The notes under the pieces were generated by a model, which made no database searches, was not told where the DNA came from, and worked only from the letters and a program-made list of their open reading frames with translations. This document shows, piece by piece, positions 1 to 7,725 of a stretch of 14,424 nt of DNA. A program made the position numbers and the translations under genes. This stretch comes from Halieaceae bacterium (GTDB lineage Bacteria > Pseudomonadota > Gammaproteobacteria > Pseudomonadales > Halieaceae): contig QOPK01000038.1 of the NCBI GenBank assembly GCA_003331685.1, positions 1 to 14,424 on the forward strand. The letters are read 5' to 3'. Within the stretch, counting starts at the first letter, position 1, and every line of letters begins with the position of its first letter.

Positions 1-735
1 CTGCTCGTCCCAACGCATCGCCGCCTTGAGTGCGCTCATGGCGTAATCGCAGTATCCGACATCTTTCTCTTCCACCCAGATATTCAGATCCACCACCCGT
101 CCAGAGCAGGTGGTAAAGACGTCACTCACGGGTTTAAGGTCTCCGGCGACCATGGCGAACAGATACGAAGGTTTGGGAAAAGGGTCGTGCCACACCACAC
201 GGTGCCGACCGTTATCCAAATCTTCCTCACTGATTTTGTTGCCGTTACTGAGCAACACCGGGCACTCCGCTCTATCCGCCTCGAGAGTGACGGTGTAAAC
301 CGAAAGCACATCGGGGCGGTCTGGGAAGTAGGTGATTTTCCTGAACCCCTCCGCCTCACACTGGGTGCAATAGGCGCTCTGGGAGCGGTAAAAGCCCTCC
401 AGTGAGGTATTTTCCTCGGGGCATATCGTCACACAGGTGCGCAGAGAGAACCGATCCGGTACCGTGGGCACCCTCAGTTCGCTATCGCCCGCAATGAACT
501 GATGCTCCGTCAGGCGCTCACCGTCAAGCTCAATCCATTGCAGTGACAGTTGCTCTCCATCAAGCCTGAGACCGCCTTGCCCATTGCCCTGCCTCACCAC
601 ATCGAGGGTTGCCGTGACCTCAGTGCGCCCCGGCGAAATCTGCACCAGCAAATCAACCGTGGTCACCGTGAACTCCGGCGCGGCATAGTCCTTGCGATAG
701 ATTGTGCCGGGCAACCCTTCTCTTAACGCCATCAT
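1..735 (-). CDS. pepN: Aminopeptidase N (PepN), N-terminal part, cut by window edge
   Basis: This is the first 245 codons of a gene that runs off the left edge. PepN is a cytoplasmic zinc M1-family aminopeptidase that removes N-terminal residues from peptides. The translation matches the N-terminal beta-saddle domain of gammaproteobacterial PepN: CTQCEAEGFRKITYFPDRPD at about residues 123-142, LLSNGN at 161-166, and DPFPKPSYLFAMVAGD at 184-199. Gln125 and Glu127 sit where E. coli PepN has the substrate-binding Q119 and E121. The zinc-binding HEXXH motif lies beyond the window, so activity cannot be judged. The start is an ATG ATG pair at 735. It has AAGGTG at 741-746 with a 5-nt spacer, and it overlaps the DUF2797 stop as ATGA, which implies translational coupling. 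A full-length protein should be near 870-880 residues. I am confident of the family. Confidence 0.95.
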   Translation of the reverse strand, partial: MMALREGLPGTIYRKDYAAPEFTVTTVDLLVQISPGRTEVTATLDVVRQGNGQGGLRLDGEQLSLQWIELDGERLTEHQFIAGDSELRVPTVPDRFSLRTCVTICPEENTSLEGFYRSQSAYCTQCEAEGFRKITYFPDRPDVLSVYTVTLEADRAECPVLLSNGNKISEEDLDNGRHRVVWHDPFPKPSYLFAMVAGDLKPVSDVFTTCSGRVVDLNIWVEEKDVGYCDYAMSALKAAMRWDEQ

Positions 736-1562
736 GCTGCCACCTTGATTTCGACTTCGTAGCCACCAAACTTGCGCATGTTTAACACGCCCGTATCGAG
801 CATGAGATACTGCCCTTTAATCCCCATCAGTGTGCCTTCAACCACCGCCTGTTTATCGAAATTGTGTGCCTTCACCTTCTCTGGCCAGCTCATCACCGGA
901 TAGCTGATTTTGGTCTCTGGGGCGTCCTCCAAAATCTGAAATGCTGCCTCGCCATGCTGCAGCTGCAGATCGGCTATCCCCTGCGCACAAGTTGTCATCA
1001 GTTGCTGGCGTATTTGCTCCAGATCCTGATCCGCACCGTTGCCTTTCAGCATAGTCTGCCACGCCGTGCGGTCCCCCACTTCCTTGGCTAGCAGTACTTC
1101 CAATAGCCCCGAGAAATATCGCGTCTGCACCCGCGCAATGGGTTTGGCTTGCGTAGCGCCCTGATCAATCCAGCGGGTCGGCAACTGGGTTTCACGAGTG
1201 ATACCCACTTTCACGCTGGAGGTATTGGCCAGATACACAATATGGGGCACCTGACAGTGATTTTCGGCCCAGTCGGGCTCCCGACAGGTTCCCTCCGACA
1301 GATGACACTTCTCCGGGCTGACAATACAGCTATCGCACGCCGCCAGTTTGCGAAAGCACGGAAAGCAGTAGCCCTGATTGAAACTTTTTTTAGTGAGTCG
1401 GTCGCAGGCTACACACTCAATCCTGCCGGTGAATTCAAGGCGCAGAGGCTGCCCGAGCTGATCGTTCAGGCAGAGCGCCCCCTGCTCGGGAAACACGGTG
1501 TACCGGACCGTTTCTGTCAACTCGGTTTGCATCTTTCTCAGGCAACCCTGCCAGTCAGTCAT
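732..1562 (-). CDS. DUF2797 family protein, cysteine-rich, unknown function
   Basis: This is a 276-residue protein that I recognise as DUF2797; its function is not established. The N-terminal half carries nine cysteines in zinc-binding style: C50-x2-C53, C66-x2-C69, C76-x2-C79, then C86, C93 and C103. The segment that follows, from HIVYLANTSSVKVGITRE at about 107 to WIDQGA near 131-136 and a Glu near 155, resembles in spacing a GIY-YIG nuclease core. That resemblance is my inference. No signal peptide or membrane segment is visible, so it is probably cytoplasmic. An upstream in-frame start at 1670 is possible, but the ATG at 1562 has AAGGAG 7 nt upstream and matches the family's usual beginning. 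It overlaps the DUF1315 stop by 8 nt and the pepN start by 4 nt, so the three are probably co-translated. Confidence 0.88.
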   Translation of the reverse strand: MTDWQGCLRKMQTELTETVRYTVFPEQGALCLNDQLGQPLRLEFTGRIECVACDRLTKKSFNQGYCFPCFRKLAACDSCIVSPEKCHLSEGTCREPDWAENHCQVPHIVYLANTSSVKVGITRETQLPTRWIDQGATQAKPIARVQTRYFSGLLEVLLAKEVGDRTAWQTMLKGNGADQDLEQIRQQLMTTCAQGIADLQLQHGEAAFQILEDAPETKISYPVMSWPEKVKAHNFDKQAVVEGTLMGIKGQYLMLDTGVLNMRKFGGYEVEIKVAA

Positions 1563-1821
1563 GACTCGACTCCTTCCATGCCAACGGCTGGGGATCATCA
1601 CAGCTGTCCCCCGCTTTGGCTCCCTTGTCGATAAAGCCCACCCGTTCGTCTGGCGGCAGGTGGATTTCACCCCAGGTGATCACCGCCTGCATGGCATGCT
1701 GACGCTGCTCTTCGGTCAATGCTCTACCATCCGGCCATCGGCCAGTCGACAGCGAGGTCACCAACTGGTCATAGACCTTTCGATCCATTTGCTGAACCGA
1801 TTGTCGATAGTCATCCGCCAC
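1555..1821 (-). CDS. DUF1315 (YeaC-like) small protein, GTG start
   Basis: This is an 88-residue protein of the DUF1315 family, which includes E. coli YeaC. No biochemical role is known. The family core is visible: MDRKVYDQLVTSLSTGRWPDG at about residues 12-32, then ALTEEQRQHAMQAVITW at 34-50. The corresponding YeaC stretch has VYQRL...GKWPDGVALTPEQ. No ATG lies near the family start. The GTG at 1821 is chosen because it sits 2 nt after the rhomboid stop, has GGGAG at 1831-1835 with a 9-nt spacer, and gives the right length. The open frame extends upstream to 2103, but that part is a shadow of the rhomboid gene. The stop overlaps the DUF2797 start by 8 nt. Likely cytoplasmic; no membrane segment or signal peptide. 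Confidence 0.85.
   Translation of the reverse strand: MADDYRQSVQQMDRKVYDQLVTSLSTGRWPDGRALTEEQRQHAMQAVITWGEIHLPPDERVGFIDKGAKAGDSCDDPQPLAWKESSHD
1570..1575 (-). promoter_or_regulatory. Ribosome binding site fixing the DUF2797 start
   Basis: AAGGAG on the minus strand lies 7 nt before the ATG at 1562. It is the strongest Shine-Dalgarno in the pepN-proximal part of the operon and favours the 276-residue product over a start at 1670. It lies inside the end of the DUF1315 reading frame. Confidence 0.7.
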
Positions 1822-1823
1822 GC

Positions 1824-2492
1824 TTACCGACTCCCGAATAGTGTGGGCAACCCACTGATCACGACACCCAGAACCCAGCCGGTCAGTAGCCCGCCCAGAT
1901 GGGCGCCATTGGCAATCGCGCCCGCACCAATAAATTCCATGCTTCCTACCAGCCCAATCAGCAGCCAGATCATCATGAAAGCGAAAATGGCCATGGGCGG
2001 CGGCGTGATCCAACCGGGCTTGCGCCACTGGGTCGCCATGATCAGGCCCATAAAGGCGTAGACCACACCCGACATGCCGCCAAAAACGGACGGGCCCTCC
2101 CACCAGTACTGGCCGTAATTGCTCAGCATCGCACTCACCACATACAGGCCCAGCAGGTTGACTGATCCCAGCCGGTGCTCAATACGCTGGCCAAATTCCC
2201 ACAACCACAGGCAATTGAAGACCACATGCAACCAGCCAAAGTGAATCAACGTGGGGGTCACCAGACGCCACCAGTCTCCCCACTCTCCAAATGCAACGTA
2301 GCCTCCAGCGGCACGAAACGGCACAAAATTAAATAACTCCAACATCCCCACCCACTGGAGTGGGTAGAAAAGCAGAAAGCAAACACCGGTCACTACTACC
2401 AGAGCGAAGGTGGCAGGCGCGCGCTGAATCGCCAAAGGCGCGCTATTTAACGAGGGCATCTGACCAGCGAAGTTTGTCTCGGCAGCTGGCAT
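1824..2492 (-). CDS. GlpG-type rhomboid intramembrane serine protease
   Basis: Rhomboids cut transmembrane helices inside the inner membrane. This 222-residue protein has the full six-helix core. It shows the L1 loop WWR at 74-76, HFGWLHVVFN at 84-93 (His84, His89 and Asn93 match GlpG H145, H150 and N154), the catalytic GMSG with Ser141, and the partner His198 in ANGAHLGGLLTG. C-terminal segments such as SGVVYAFMG are close to E. coli GlpG. It lacks the cytoplasmic N-terminal domain of GlpG, since hydrophobic segment 1 begins near residue 27. The start is uncertain. ATG 2492 overlaps nadK by 50 nt; ATG 2459 gives 211 residues and a 17-nt overlap. Neither has a clear Shine-Dalgarno, so translation probably relies on coupling to nadK. 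Physiological substrates cannot be inferred. Confidence 0.93.
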   Translation of the reverse strand: MPAAETNFAGQMPSLNSAPLAIQRAPATFALVVVTGVCFLLFYPLQWVGMLELFNFVPFRAAGGYVAFGEWGDWWRLVTPTLIHFGWLHVVFNCLWLWEFGQRIEHRLGSVNLLGLYVVSAMLSNYGQYWWEGPSVFGGMSGVVYAFMGLIMATQWRKPGWITPPPMAIFAFMMIWLLIGLVGSMEFIGAGAIANGAHLGGLLTGWVLGVVISGLPTLFGSR

Positions 2493-3321
2493 AAAAGCTG
2501 TACCCAGGAGGGTGCAGCAAGGTCAGTTCGCGGGCCTTTTTACGAATGCTGACCGAGTCACCCGGGAGCGCGGTAATCGATATCTGCCCGTCGCAGGTGA
2601 TGGGTGGGTGGATGTCATTGCGGGACACCACATCAATGCGAATTTCGCTCTGGCCACTCACCACAATCGGGCGACTGGTTAGCGAATGCGGGAACATGGG
2701 TACCAGGACCAAGGCATCGAGGCCGGGGTACATGATCGGGCCACCCGCTGACAATGAATAGGCGGTCGAACCGGTCGGCGTCGCCACCAACAGCCCATCA
2801 GCATTGAGACGATACACAAACTCGCCATCGATACTGAGCTCAAATTCGACCATCTGCGCGGACGCACCAGAGTTCACGACAATGTCATTCAAAGCCTCGC
2901 CGCGTCCAATCACCTGCTCGCCCCGCCAAACCTCAGTATCTAATAAAAACCGCCGCTCGCTGATAAAATCGCCGTCGAGTACCGCACTGACTTGCTCAAT
3001 CAATTCATCGGGGCTGACATCCGTCAGGAAGCCGAGGCGTCCGCGATTGACCCCTATTACTGGCGTGTCGTGTTTGACCAGTGTCCGCGCCGCACTCAGC
3101 AAACTGCCATCACCTCCGATTACGATGGCCAGATCCACCATCGCGCCGATTTGATCGCGGGACTCCATTTCCCGCTTTTCAAAGTGAGACAGCGTGGCCA
3201 GACGGTCTTCAATAGTGACCTGCAGCCCGCGATCATCCAGTAGGTTAAGGAGCCCAGAAACAACCTCCTCAACGCCGGGGTGCTCTCGCCGCCCTAGCAG
3301 GCCCACGTGGTTAAAAGTCAT
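2443..3321 (-). CDS. nadK: NAD kinase
   Basis: NadK phosphorylates NAD to NADP using ATP or polyphosphate and is the cell's only de novo NADP source in most bacteria. Family motifs are all present in this 292-residue reading: GGDGSLLSAART at 69-80, NRGRLGFLTD at 92-101, the NE/D-type motif Asn145-Asp146, DGLLVATPTGSTAYSLSAGG from 175, and LVPMFPHSLTSRP at 206-218. The length equals that of the E. coli enzyme (292 residues). Three starts are in frame: GTG 3330, ATG 3327 and ATG 3321. I chose 3321 because GGTGA lies 5 nt upstream and the protein then begins like family members. It follows the glycosyltransferase by 38 nt and overlaps the rhomboid start. Confidence 0.96.
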   Translation of the reverse strand: MTFNHVGLLGRREHPGVEEVVSGLLNLLDDRGLQVTIEDRLATLSHFEKREMESRDQIGAMVDLAIVIGGDGSLLSAARTLVKHDTPVIGVNRGRLGFLTDVSPDELIEQVSAVLDGDFISERRFLLDTEVWRGEQVIGRGEALNDIVVNSGASAQMVEFELSIDGEFVYRLNADGLLVATPTGSTAYSLSAGGPIMYPGLDALVLVPMFPHSLTSRPIVVSGQSEIRIDVVSRNDIHPPITCDGQISITALPGDSVSIRKKARELTLLHPPGYSFYASCRDKLRWSDALVK

Positions 3322-3359
3322 GGTCATCACCGGGGGGCTTGATCGCTGTCTTCATCTGC

Positions 3360-4547
3360 TCATCGCCCCTCTGAAACACGTAACAAAGCTCGGCGCAGAT
3401 CGTGCGCCACCTCGAAGTCGGCCAATTGTAACGCTGCAGTGCGGGTTGCGGCACTGGCATGCAGTTGCCAAAGCGACTCGTCATTCATGAGCTGATGCAC
3501 GGTCATGGACATCTGCTCCGGACCCGCGGTGGCCAGTACGCCCTCTCCCAGCTCGGCGTGCGCGCGTCGAAATCCTTCCTGACTCGTGATGACGGGCAAT
3601 CCCTGAGACATGGCATTGATCAGCTTGGTATCCACGTGCTGCTCGAACATCAGCGGCTCAATAACCGCCCGACAACCCAAATCGCGCAACAGCTGTCGCC
3701 CTCCGCTGTGAAGATAAACGTTATTGTTGGCAGCGGCCAGCTCTCTCAATGGCGATGGCGGTGCCGTGCCGACAAGGTGCAGCTCGATGCCAGCCAACGT
3801 GCGCTGGCCCGAAGTCCATACCTCTCTCAGCAACCACTCGAGACTGGCCAGGTTGCGATCGTCGCCGAGGTATCCGGCGTAACCCACTCGTTGGTACGTT
3901 CCGCCCCATGTGGTCGGCTCTCCCAGCACGATCTCAGGCCTGAACTGACTAAAAGAGGGATTCAGCTGCCTGAATGACAGTCCTCGTGCCAATAGTTCGC
4001 CCGCCACCTCGGGCTTCGCGAATACAGCCGATACCGACTGGAGTGCGCCCTTTTCGCACTGGCTCAACCCACGCTGCTCGCGCTGCCTGAGCCAATGCCA
4101 CCAGGTGCTGGATTGGGCTTTCGACTCGCTGCGGTGGGCGAGGTAGTAAACGGGTCCGTTTTGTCGCGCAGGCAGATACGGTGTTGCCAGTAGGTCGTCG
4201 ACAACGACCGCTTCAAAGGCGTCTGCCCGTCGCTGAATAGCCGCCTGAAGGCGAGCGTTAACGATATCTGTACCCAGTCGTGCTTTAGCGAGGCCGCGCA
4301 GACCCGCGACAGCAGGCTGATCGGCAGAGCTCGCAGGAAAGCCTCCGGCGGCGCGCACCGAAGCAAAGTGATCACGTAGCTTCTGCAGCCCCTGATGGTC
4401 AATAGGACCGGCGATTGCCAAAGAGAGATCAAAATCTCGCGCCAATACACCGACGACGATCCGGGTTTCGCGGCTTAGCCTGGCGGCGCCGGCCAGTTGA
4501 TCGACGGCGGTGAGATACAACACCTGTGGGCGGCCCGGCGCCAACAT
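3360..4547 (-). CDS. Glycosyltransferase, GT4-like (GT-B fold)
   Basis: This 395-residue protein has the two-domain look of GT-B retaining glycosyltransferases, which move a sugar from an activated donor to an acceptor. The C-terminal Rossmann half is recognisable: GYAGYLGDDRNLASLEWLL at about 222-240, IELHLVGTAP at 254-263, then IEPLMFEQHVDTKLINAMSQ at 296-315 followed by GLPVITSQEGF. The last segment holds the donor-binding Glu and the usual 'G-P-V-I-T' ending. The N-terminal half is divergent, so donor and acceptor cannot be predicted. No signal peptide is visible. Its ATG begins 1 nt after the lipA stop, without a strong Shine-Dalgarno, which implies coupling to lipA. Its presence between two cofactor genes is unexpected for a surface-sugar enzyme. 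Confidence 0.85.
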   Translation of the reverse strand: MLAPGRPQVLYLTAVDQLAGAARLSRETRIVVGVLARDFDLSLAIAGPIDHQGLQKLRDHFASVRAAGGFPASSADQPAVAGLRGLAKARLGTDIVNARLQAAIQRRADAFEAVVVDDLLATPYLPARQNGPVYYLAHRSESKAQSSTWWHWLRQREQRGLSQCEKGALQSVSAVFAKPEVAGELLARGLSFRQLNPSFSQFRPEIVLGEPTTWGGTYQRVGYAGYLGDDRNLASLEWLLREVWTSGQRTLAGIELHLVGTAPPSPLRELAAANNNVYLHSGGRQLLRDLGCRAVIEPLMFEQHVDTKLINAMSQGLPVITSQEGFRRAHAELGEGVLATAGPEQMSMTVHQLMNDESLWQLHASAATRTAALQLADFEVAHDLRRALLRVSEGR

Positions 4548-4548
4548 A

Positions 4549-5541
4549 TCAACTCAGCCCAAGGCCAACATTATTGTGCTCCAGCACCCGCTCCGCCCGA
4601 TAGCTAGAGCGCACGAAGACACCTGAGACCACCTCGAGGAACCCGCGCTCCAAACCCCAATCGCGGTACTGTTCAAATTCGTCGGGGGTCACAAAGCGCT
4701 CAACAGGCAGGTGATTTTGAGTTGGCTGCAGATACTGGCCCAAGGTCAGCACATCGATATTGTGCTTCCGAAGATCGTCCATGCAGGCTTGGATTTCATC
4801 GTCACGCTCACCCAGACCGAGCATCAACGAGGTCTTGGTCACCACATCGGGTCGATAGGCTTTACCCGCGGCCAGCACGTCCAGTGTCTGCTGGTAGCCC
4901 GCACGAGGATCACGCACCGGATGAGTCAGCCGCTCCACCGTCTCCACATTCTGCGCAAAAACCTCAATACCAGAATCGAGCAGGGTCTCTACTGCCGACC
5001 GATCACCAAGGAAGTCAGGCGTCAGGGCCTCGACCGCGGTCTCCGGATTCAGCGCTTTGGTGGCACGCACCACGTCGGCGTAATGCCCCGCGCCGCCATC
5101 GGGCAGATCATCACGATTCACCGAGGTCAGCACCACATATTTCAGGCCCATCAATTGGACGGCCTCTGCCGTATTCTGCGGTTCTTGCGGATCCAGCCAG
5201 CCCTTGGGGTTACCCGTATTGACCGAGCAGAACCGGCAGGCGCGTGTGCAGACATCGCCCATCAACATGATCGTGGCGGTACCGGCACTCCAGCACTCGC
5301 CAATGTTGGGGCACTTAGCCTCCTCGCAGACCGTGGCCAACCCGTGCTCATGAACGATGCTCCGCACCGCGTCAAATTTCGGGCTACTCTGCACGCGCAT
5401 GCGTAACCATTCCGGCTTGGCCAGTCGCTCGGTATCACTCGACGACGCCTTGATGCCATCCTTGATCACCGACATGCCGCGGTCGTTAGTAAATTTTCGG
5501 CCGCTGTCGATCTGGGTTGTCGGTATCCGTTTGCCGCTCAC
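4549..5541 (-). CDS. lipA: Lipoyl synthase (radical SAM)
   Basis: LipA inserts two sulfur atoms into the octanoyl group on lipoyl domains of 2-oxoacid dehydrogenases and the glycine cleavage H protein. This 330-residue sequence has the auxiliary 4Fe-4S ligands C72, C77 and C83 in [12 protein letters not shown]. It also has the radical-SAM cluster C98-x3-C102-x2-C105, and the C-terminal RSSYRAE at 311-317 whose serine ligates the auxiliary cluster that supplies sulfur. [15 protein letters not shown] near 137-151 is also family-typical. The start is GTG 5541, 20 nt after the molybdoenzyme stop. An ATG at 5475 is a weaker alternative with no ribosome binding site. The usual partner lipB is not in this window; the downstream neighbour is a glycosyltransferase. 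Confidence 0.97.
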   Translation of the reverse strand: MSGKRIPTTQIDSGRKFTNDRGMSVIKDGIKASSSDTERLAKPEWLRMRVQSSPKFDAVRSIVHEHGLATVCEEAKCPNIGECWSAGTATIMLMGDVCTRACRFCSVNTGNPKGWLDPQEPQNTAEAVQLMGLKYVVLTSVNRDDLPDGGAGHYADVVRATKALNPETAVEALTPDFLGDRSAVETLLDSGIEVFAQNVETVERLTHPVRDPRAGYQQTLDVLAAGKAYRPDVVTKTSLMLGLGERDDEIQACMDDLRKHNIDVLTLGQYLQPTQNHLPVERFVTPDEFEQYRDWGLERGFLEVVSGVFVRSSYRAERVLEHNNVGLGLS

Positions 5542-5561
5542 CGCATCTCGCCCTCGGCGGC

Positions 5562-7691
5562 TCAGGCCGCGGCCGCGCTGAGTCGCACGGAGACGCCGTT
5601 GACCGCCGCATTTCCGGATAACCGATCAACAAACTGCTCATCGGTAATGTCGTTGCAACTGACCCCAGCATGGCGACTCGCGACCTCGCCCCGCGTACCC
5701 GCCAGGCCATGGCCGTAACCGTGCGGCAAACTGACCACACCCGGCATCATTTCGTCAGACGCCGCCAGTTCGGCATCGATTGCACCCACCCGACTCTCAA
5801 TGGTGACGACCATACCTGACTGCCAACCCTCCTTGGCAACGTCATCGGGGTGCATAAGCAACTGACAACGCGGCTTACCCTTCATCAATCGGTGATGATT
5901 GTGCATCCAGGAATTGTTGTCTCGCACGTGCCGCCGTCCAATCAGGCGGTAGTGGTCGCCCGCGACTTCGGTGTCTTGCACAAAGCGCTCGATATCAGCC
6001 AGCACTTCGGGTATCGCCAGCTGAATACGTTGATTGGGCGTCTGCAGACGCTCGGGACACGACGGCTCCAACGGACCCAGATCAATGCCCGAGGGGTGGG
6101 CTTTCAACTTGTCGATACTCAGCTGCCACTCCGTATGTTCGCCATAGGGGCCACTTCTCAAAGCCGCGTCCACCATACGGTCGGGTGGATAAGTAGACAT
6201 GGGCTCTAGATTCAGTCGCGCCGCTACGCGCTCACCCAATTCACTAAAGATCTCCCAGTCGTGCATCGCACCCTCGGGCTTGTCGAACACCGCAGGGCTA
6301 TAACGCGCCGTGTTGCGAATCGCCAGATTGTGGAAGGCGATATCGTAGTGGTCGTGCTCCAACGGTGAGGTGGGCGGCAAGATCACATCGGCATGCCGCG
6401 TGGTTTCGTTGAGCGCAGGGTCGACAGAGATCATGAAATCCAACTCTTCCAGTGCCTCATCCAGCGCCCGACCATTTGGCGTGGAAAGCACCGGGTTACC
6501 CGCTCCGGTAAACATCAAGCGGATCTGACCCTCTCCCTCTGTGCGAATTTCATCGACTAAGGTGGCCGCAGGGAGCTCGTAATTGAACTCCGGCAGGCCC
6601 CGCCTGCGGGAGGCAAAGCGCCCGAAACCACCGGGGTTCGTGTTCACCACCTGATCCATCGCGGGGCGCGTGAACAAACTGCCACCCGGCTTGTCGAGGT
6701 GCCCGGTTGCCACGTTAATCACCTGAATCGCCCACTGGCAGAGTGCGCCATAGGCCTGCGTGCTCACCCCCATCCTGCCGTAGCAAATGCCAGCCTCCGC
6801 TTGCGCCAGTTCATGCGCAATACGCTCGATATCCCCGGCAGCGATACCGGTCAGCGCAGAAGCCCAGTCAGGGCTCAAACGACTCACCGCGCCCGCCACC
6901 TCAGCCAACCCATCGGTAAAGGTGGCCAGTGGTCCCGGTGCGACGAGGTCGTCGCGAAACAGCACGTGAATCATCGCCAGCAGAAACGCCGCGTCGGTAC
7001 CCGGTCGAATGAACAAATGCTCACTCGCCAATTCGGCGGTCTCGGTGCGCCGTGGGTCGACGACGACTAGCTTGCCACCCCGGCTTTTAAGATCCTTCAG
7101 TCGCTGACGCACATCGGGTACCGTCCAGATACTGCCATTGGACGCCAGGGGATTGGCACCCAGCATCAAAAAGTAGTGGGTGCGGTCCACATCGGGGATC
7201 GGGTGCAGAAGCATGTGCCCGAAACACCATAGCGACACCAGGTGATGCGGCAGCTGGTCAACCGACGTCGCGGAAAAACGATTGCGTGTGCGAATATGCC
7301 GAAACAGGTTCCGTTGATGCGTCAGCATGCCGTAATTGTGGACCGAGGGATTACCAAAGTAGGCGCCGACGGCATCGACCCCCTGCTTTTCGATTGTCGA
7401 GGCCAACGCGTTAGCGGCTAAATCCAGCGCCTCAGACCACTCGATCTCCACGTGTTGGTACTCGCCGGGTACCGTGCGGATCCGTTTCATTGGCTTGCGC
7501 AGGCGATCCGGGTCCTCGTGAATATCCTGAAGTGCGACTGCTTTGGGGCAAACATGACCGCGGCTCAGTGGGTCGTCCTTATCACCGCGAATATCGGTAA
7601 CCGTGTCGCCTTCAGTTCGAATTACCAGTCCACACATGGCCTCGCACAGATGGCAGACCCGGTGATGGGTCCGGGGACTTGTGTCGCTCAT
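5562..7691 (-). CDS. Molybdopterin-dependent oxidoreductase (DMSO reductase superfamily)
   Basis: This is a 709-residue catalytic subunit that binds bis-molybdopterin guanine dinucleotide and one 4Fe-4S cluster. The N-terminal cluster ligands are C13-x2-C16-x3-C20-x27-C48, followed by Lys50, which is typical of electron-relay versions. The molybdopterin domain spans roughly 65-475 ([12 protein letters not shown] at 176-187, [10 protein letters not shown] at 209-218). A C-terminal cofactor-binding domain begins near 585 and includes [11 protein letters not shown]. No Tat signal is present, so it should act in the cytoplasm. The expected metal-ligand region reads [14 protein letters not shown] (about 140-153), with no Cys or Sec, so the substrate is unclear; formate dehydrogenase is not supported. 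The ATG at 7691 has GTGAG 6 nt upstream. It follows the crotonase gene by 34 nt. No separate electron-transfer subunit is nearby. Confidence 0.92.
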   Translation of the reverse strand: MSDTSPRTHHRVCHLCEAMCGLVIRTEGDTVTDIRGDKDDPLSRGHVCPKAVALQDIHEDPDRLRKPMKRIRTVPGEYQHVEIEWSEALDLAANALASTIEKQGVDAVGAYFGNPSVHNYGMLTHQRNLFRHIRTRNRFSATSVDQLPHHLVSLWCFGHMLLHPIPDVDRTHYFLMLGANPLASNGSIWTVPDVRQRLKDLKSRGGKLVVVDPRRTETAELASEHLFIRPGTDAAFLLAMIHVLFRDDLVAPGPLATFTDGLAEVAGAVSRLSPDWASALTGIAAGDIERIAHELAQAEAGICYGRMGVSTQAYGALCQWAIQVINVATGHLDKPGGSLFTRPAMDQVVNTNPGGFGRFASRRRGLPEFNYELPAATLVDEIRTEGEGQIRLMFTGAGNPVLSTPNGRALDEALEELDFMISVDPALNETTRHADVILPPTSPLEHDHYDIAFHNLAIRNTARYSPAVFDKPEGAMHDWEIFSELGERVAARLNLEPMSTYPPDRMVDAALRSGPYGEHTEWQLSIDKLKAHPSGIDLGPLEPSCPERLQTPNQRIQLAIPEVLADIERFVQDTEVAGDHYRLIGRRHVRDNNSWMHNHHRLMKGKPRCQLLMHPDDVAKEGWQSGMVVTIESRVGAIDAELAASDEMMPGVVSLPHGYGHGLAGTRGEVASRHAGVSCNDITDEQFVDRLSGNAAVNGVSVRLSAAAA

Positions 7692-7725
7692 AGAATGCTC
7701 ACTTTAAGGTTGCTTCAGAAGGAGA

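Noticed and set aside
1149..1634. 161-codon plus-strand open frame opposite DUF2797
   Set aside because: Antisense shadow of a recognised family with a good ribosome binding site; no family resemblance of its own.
1822..2103. Upstream extension of the DUF1315 frame
   Set aside because: It overlaps the rhomboid catalytic core in another frame and has no DUF1315 similarity; the GTG at 1821 fits family length.
4711..5406. 231-codon open frame on the plus strand opposite lipA
   Set aside because: It lies wholly antisense to a certain lipA, has no recognisable domain, and its composition follows from GC-rich codon use on the other strand.
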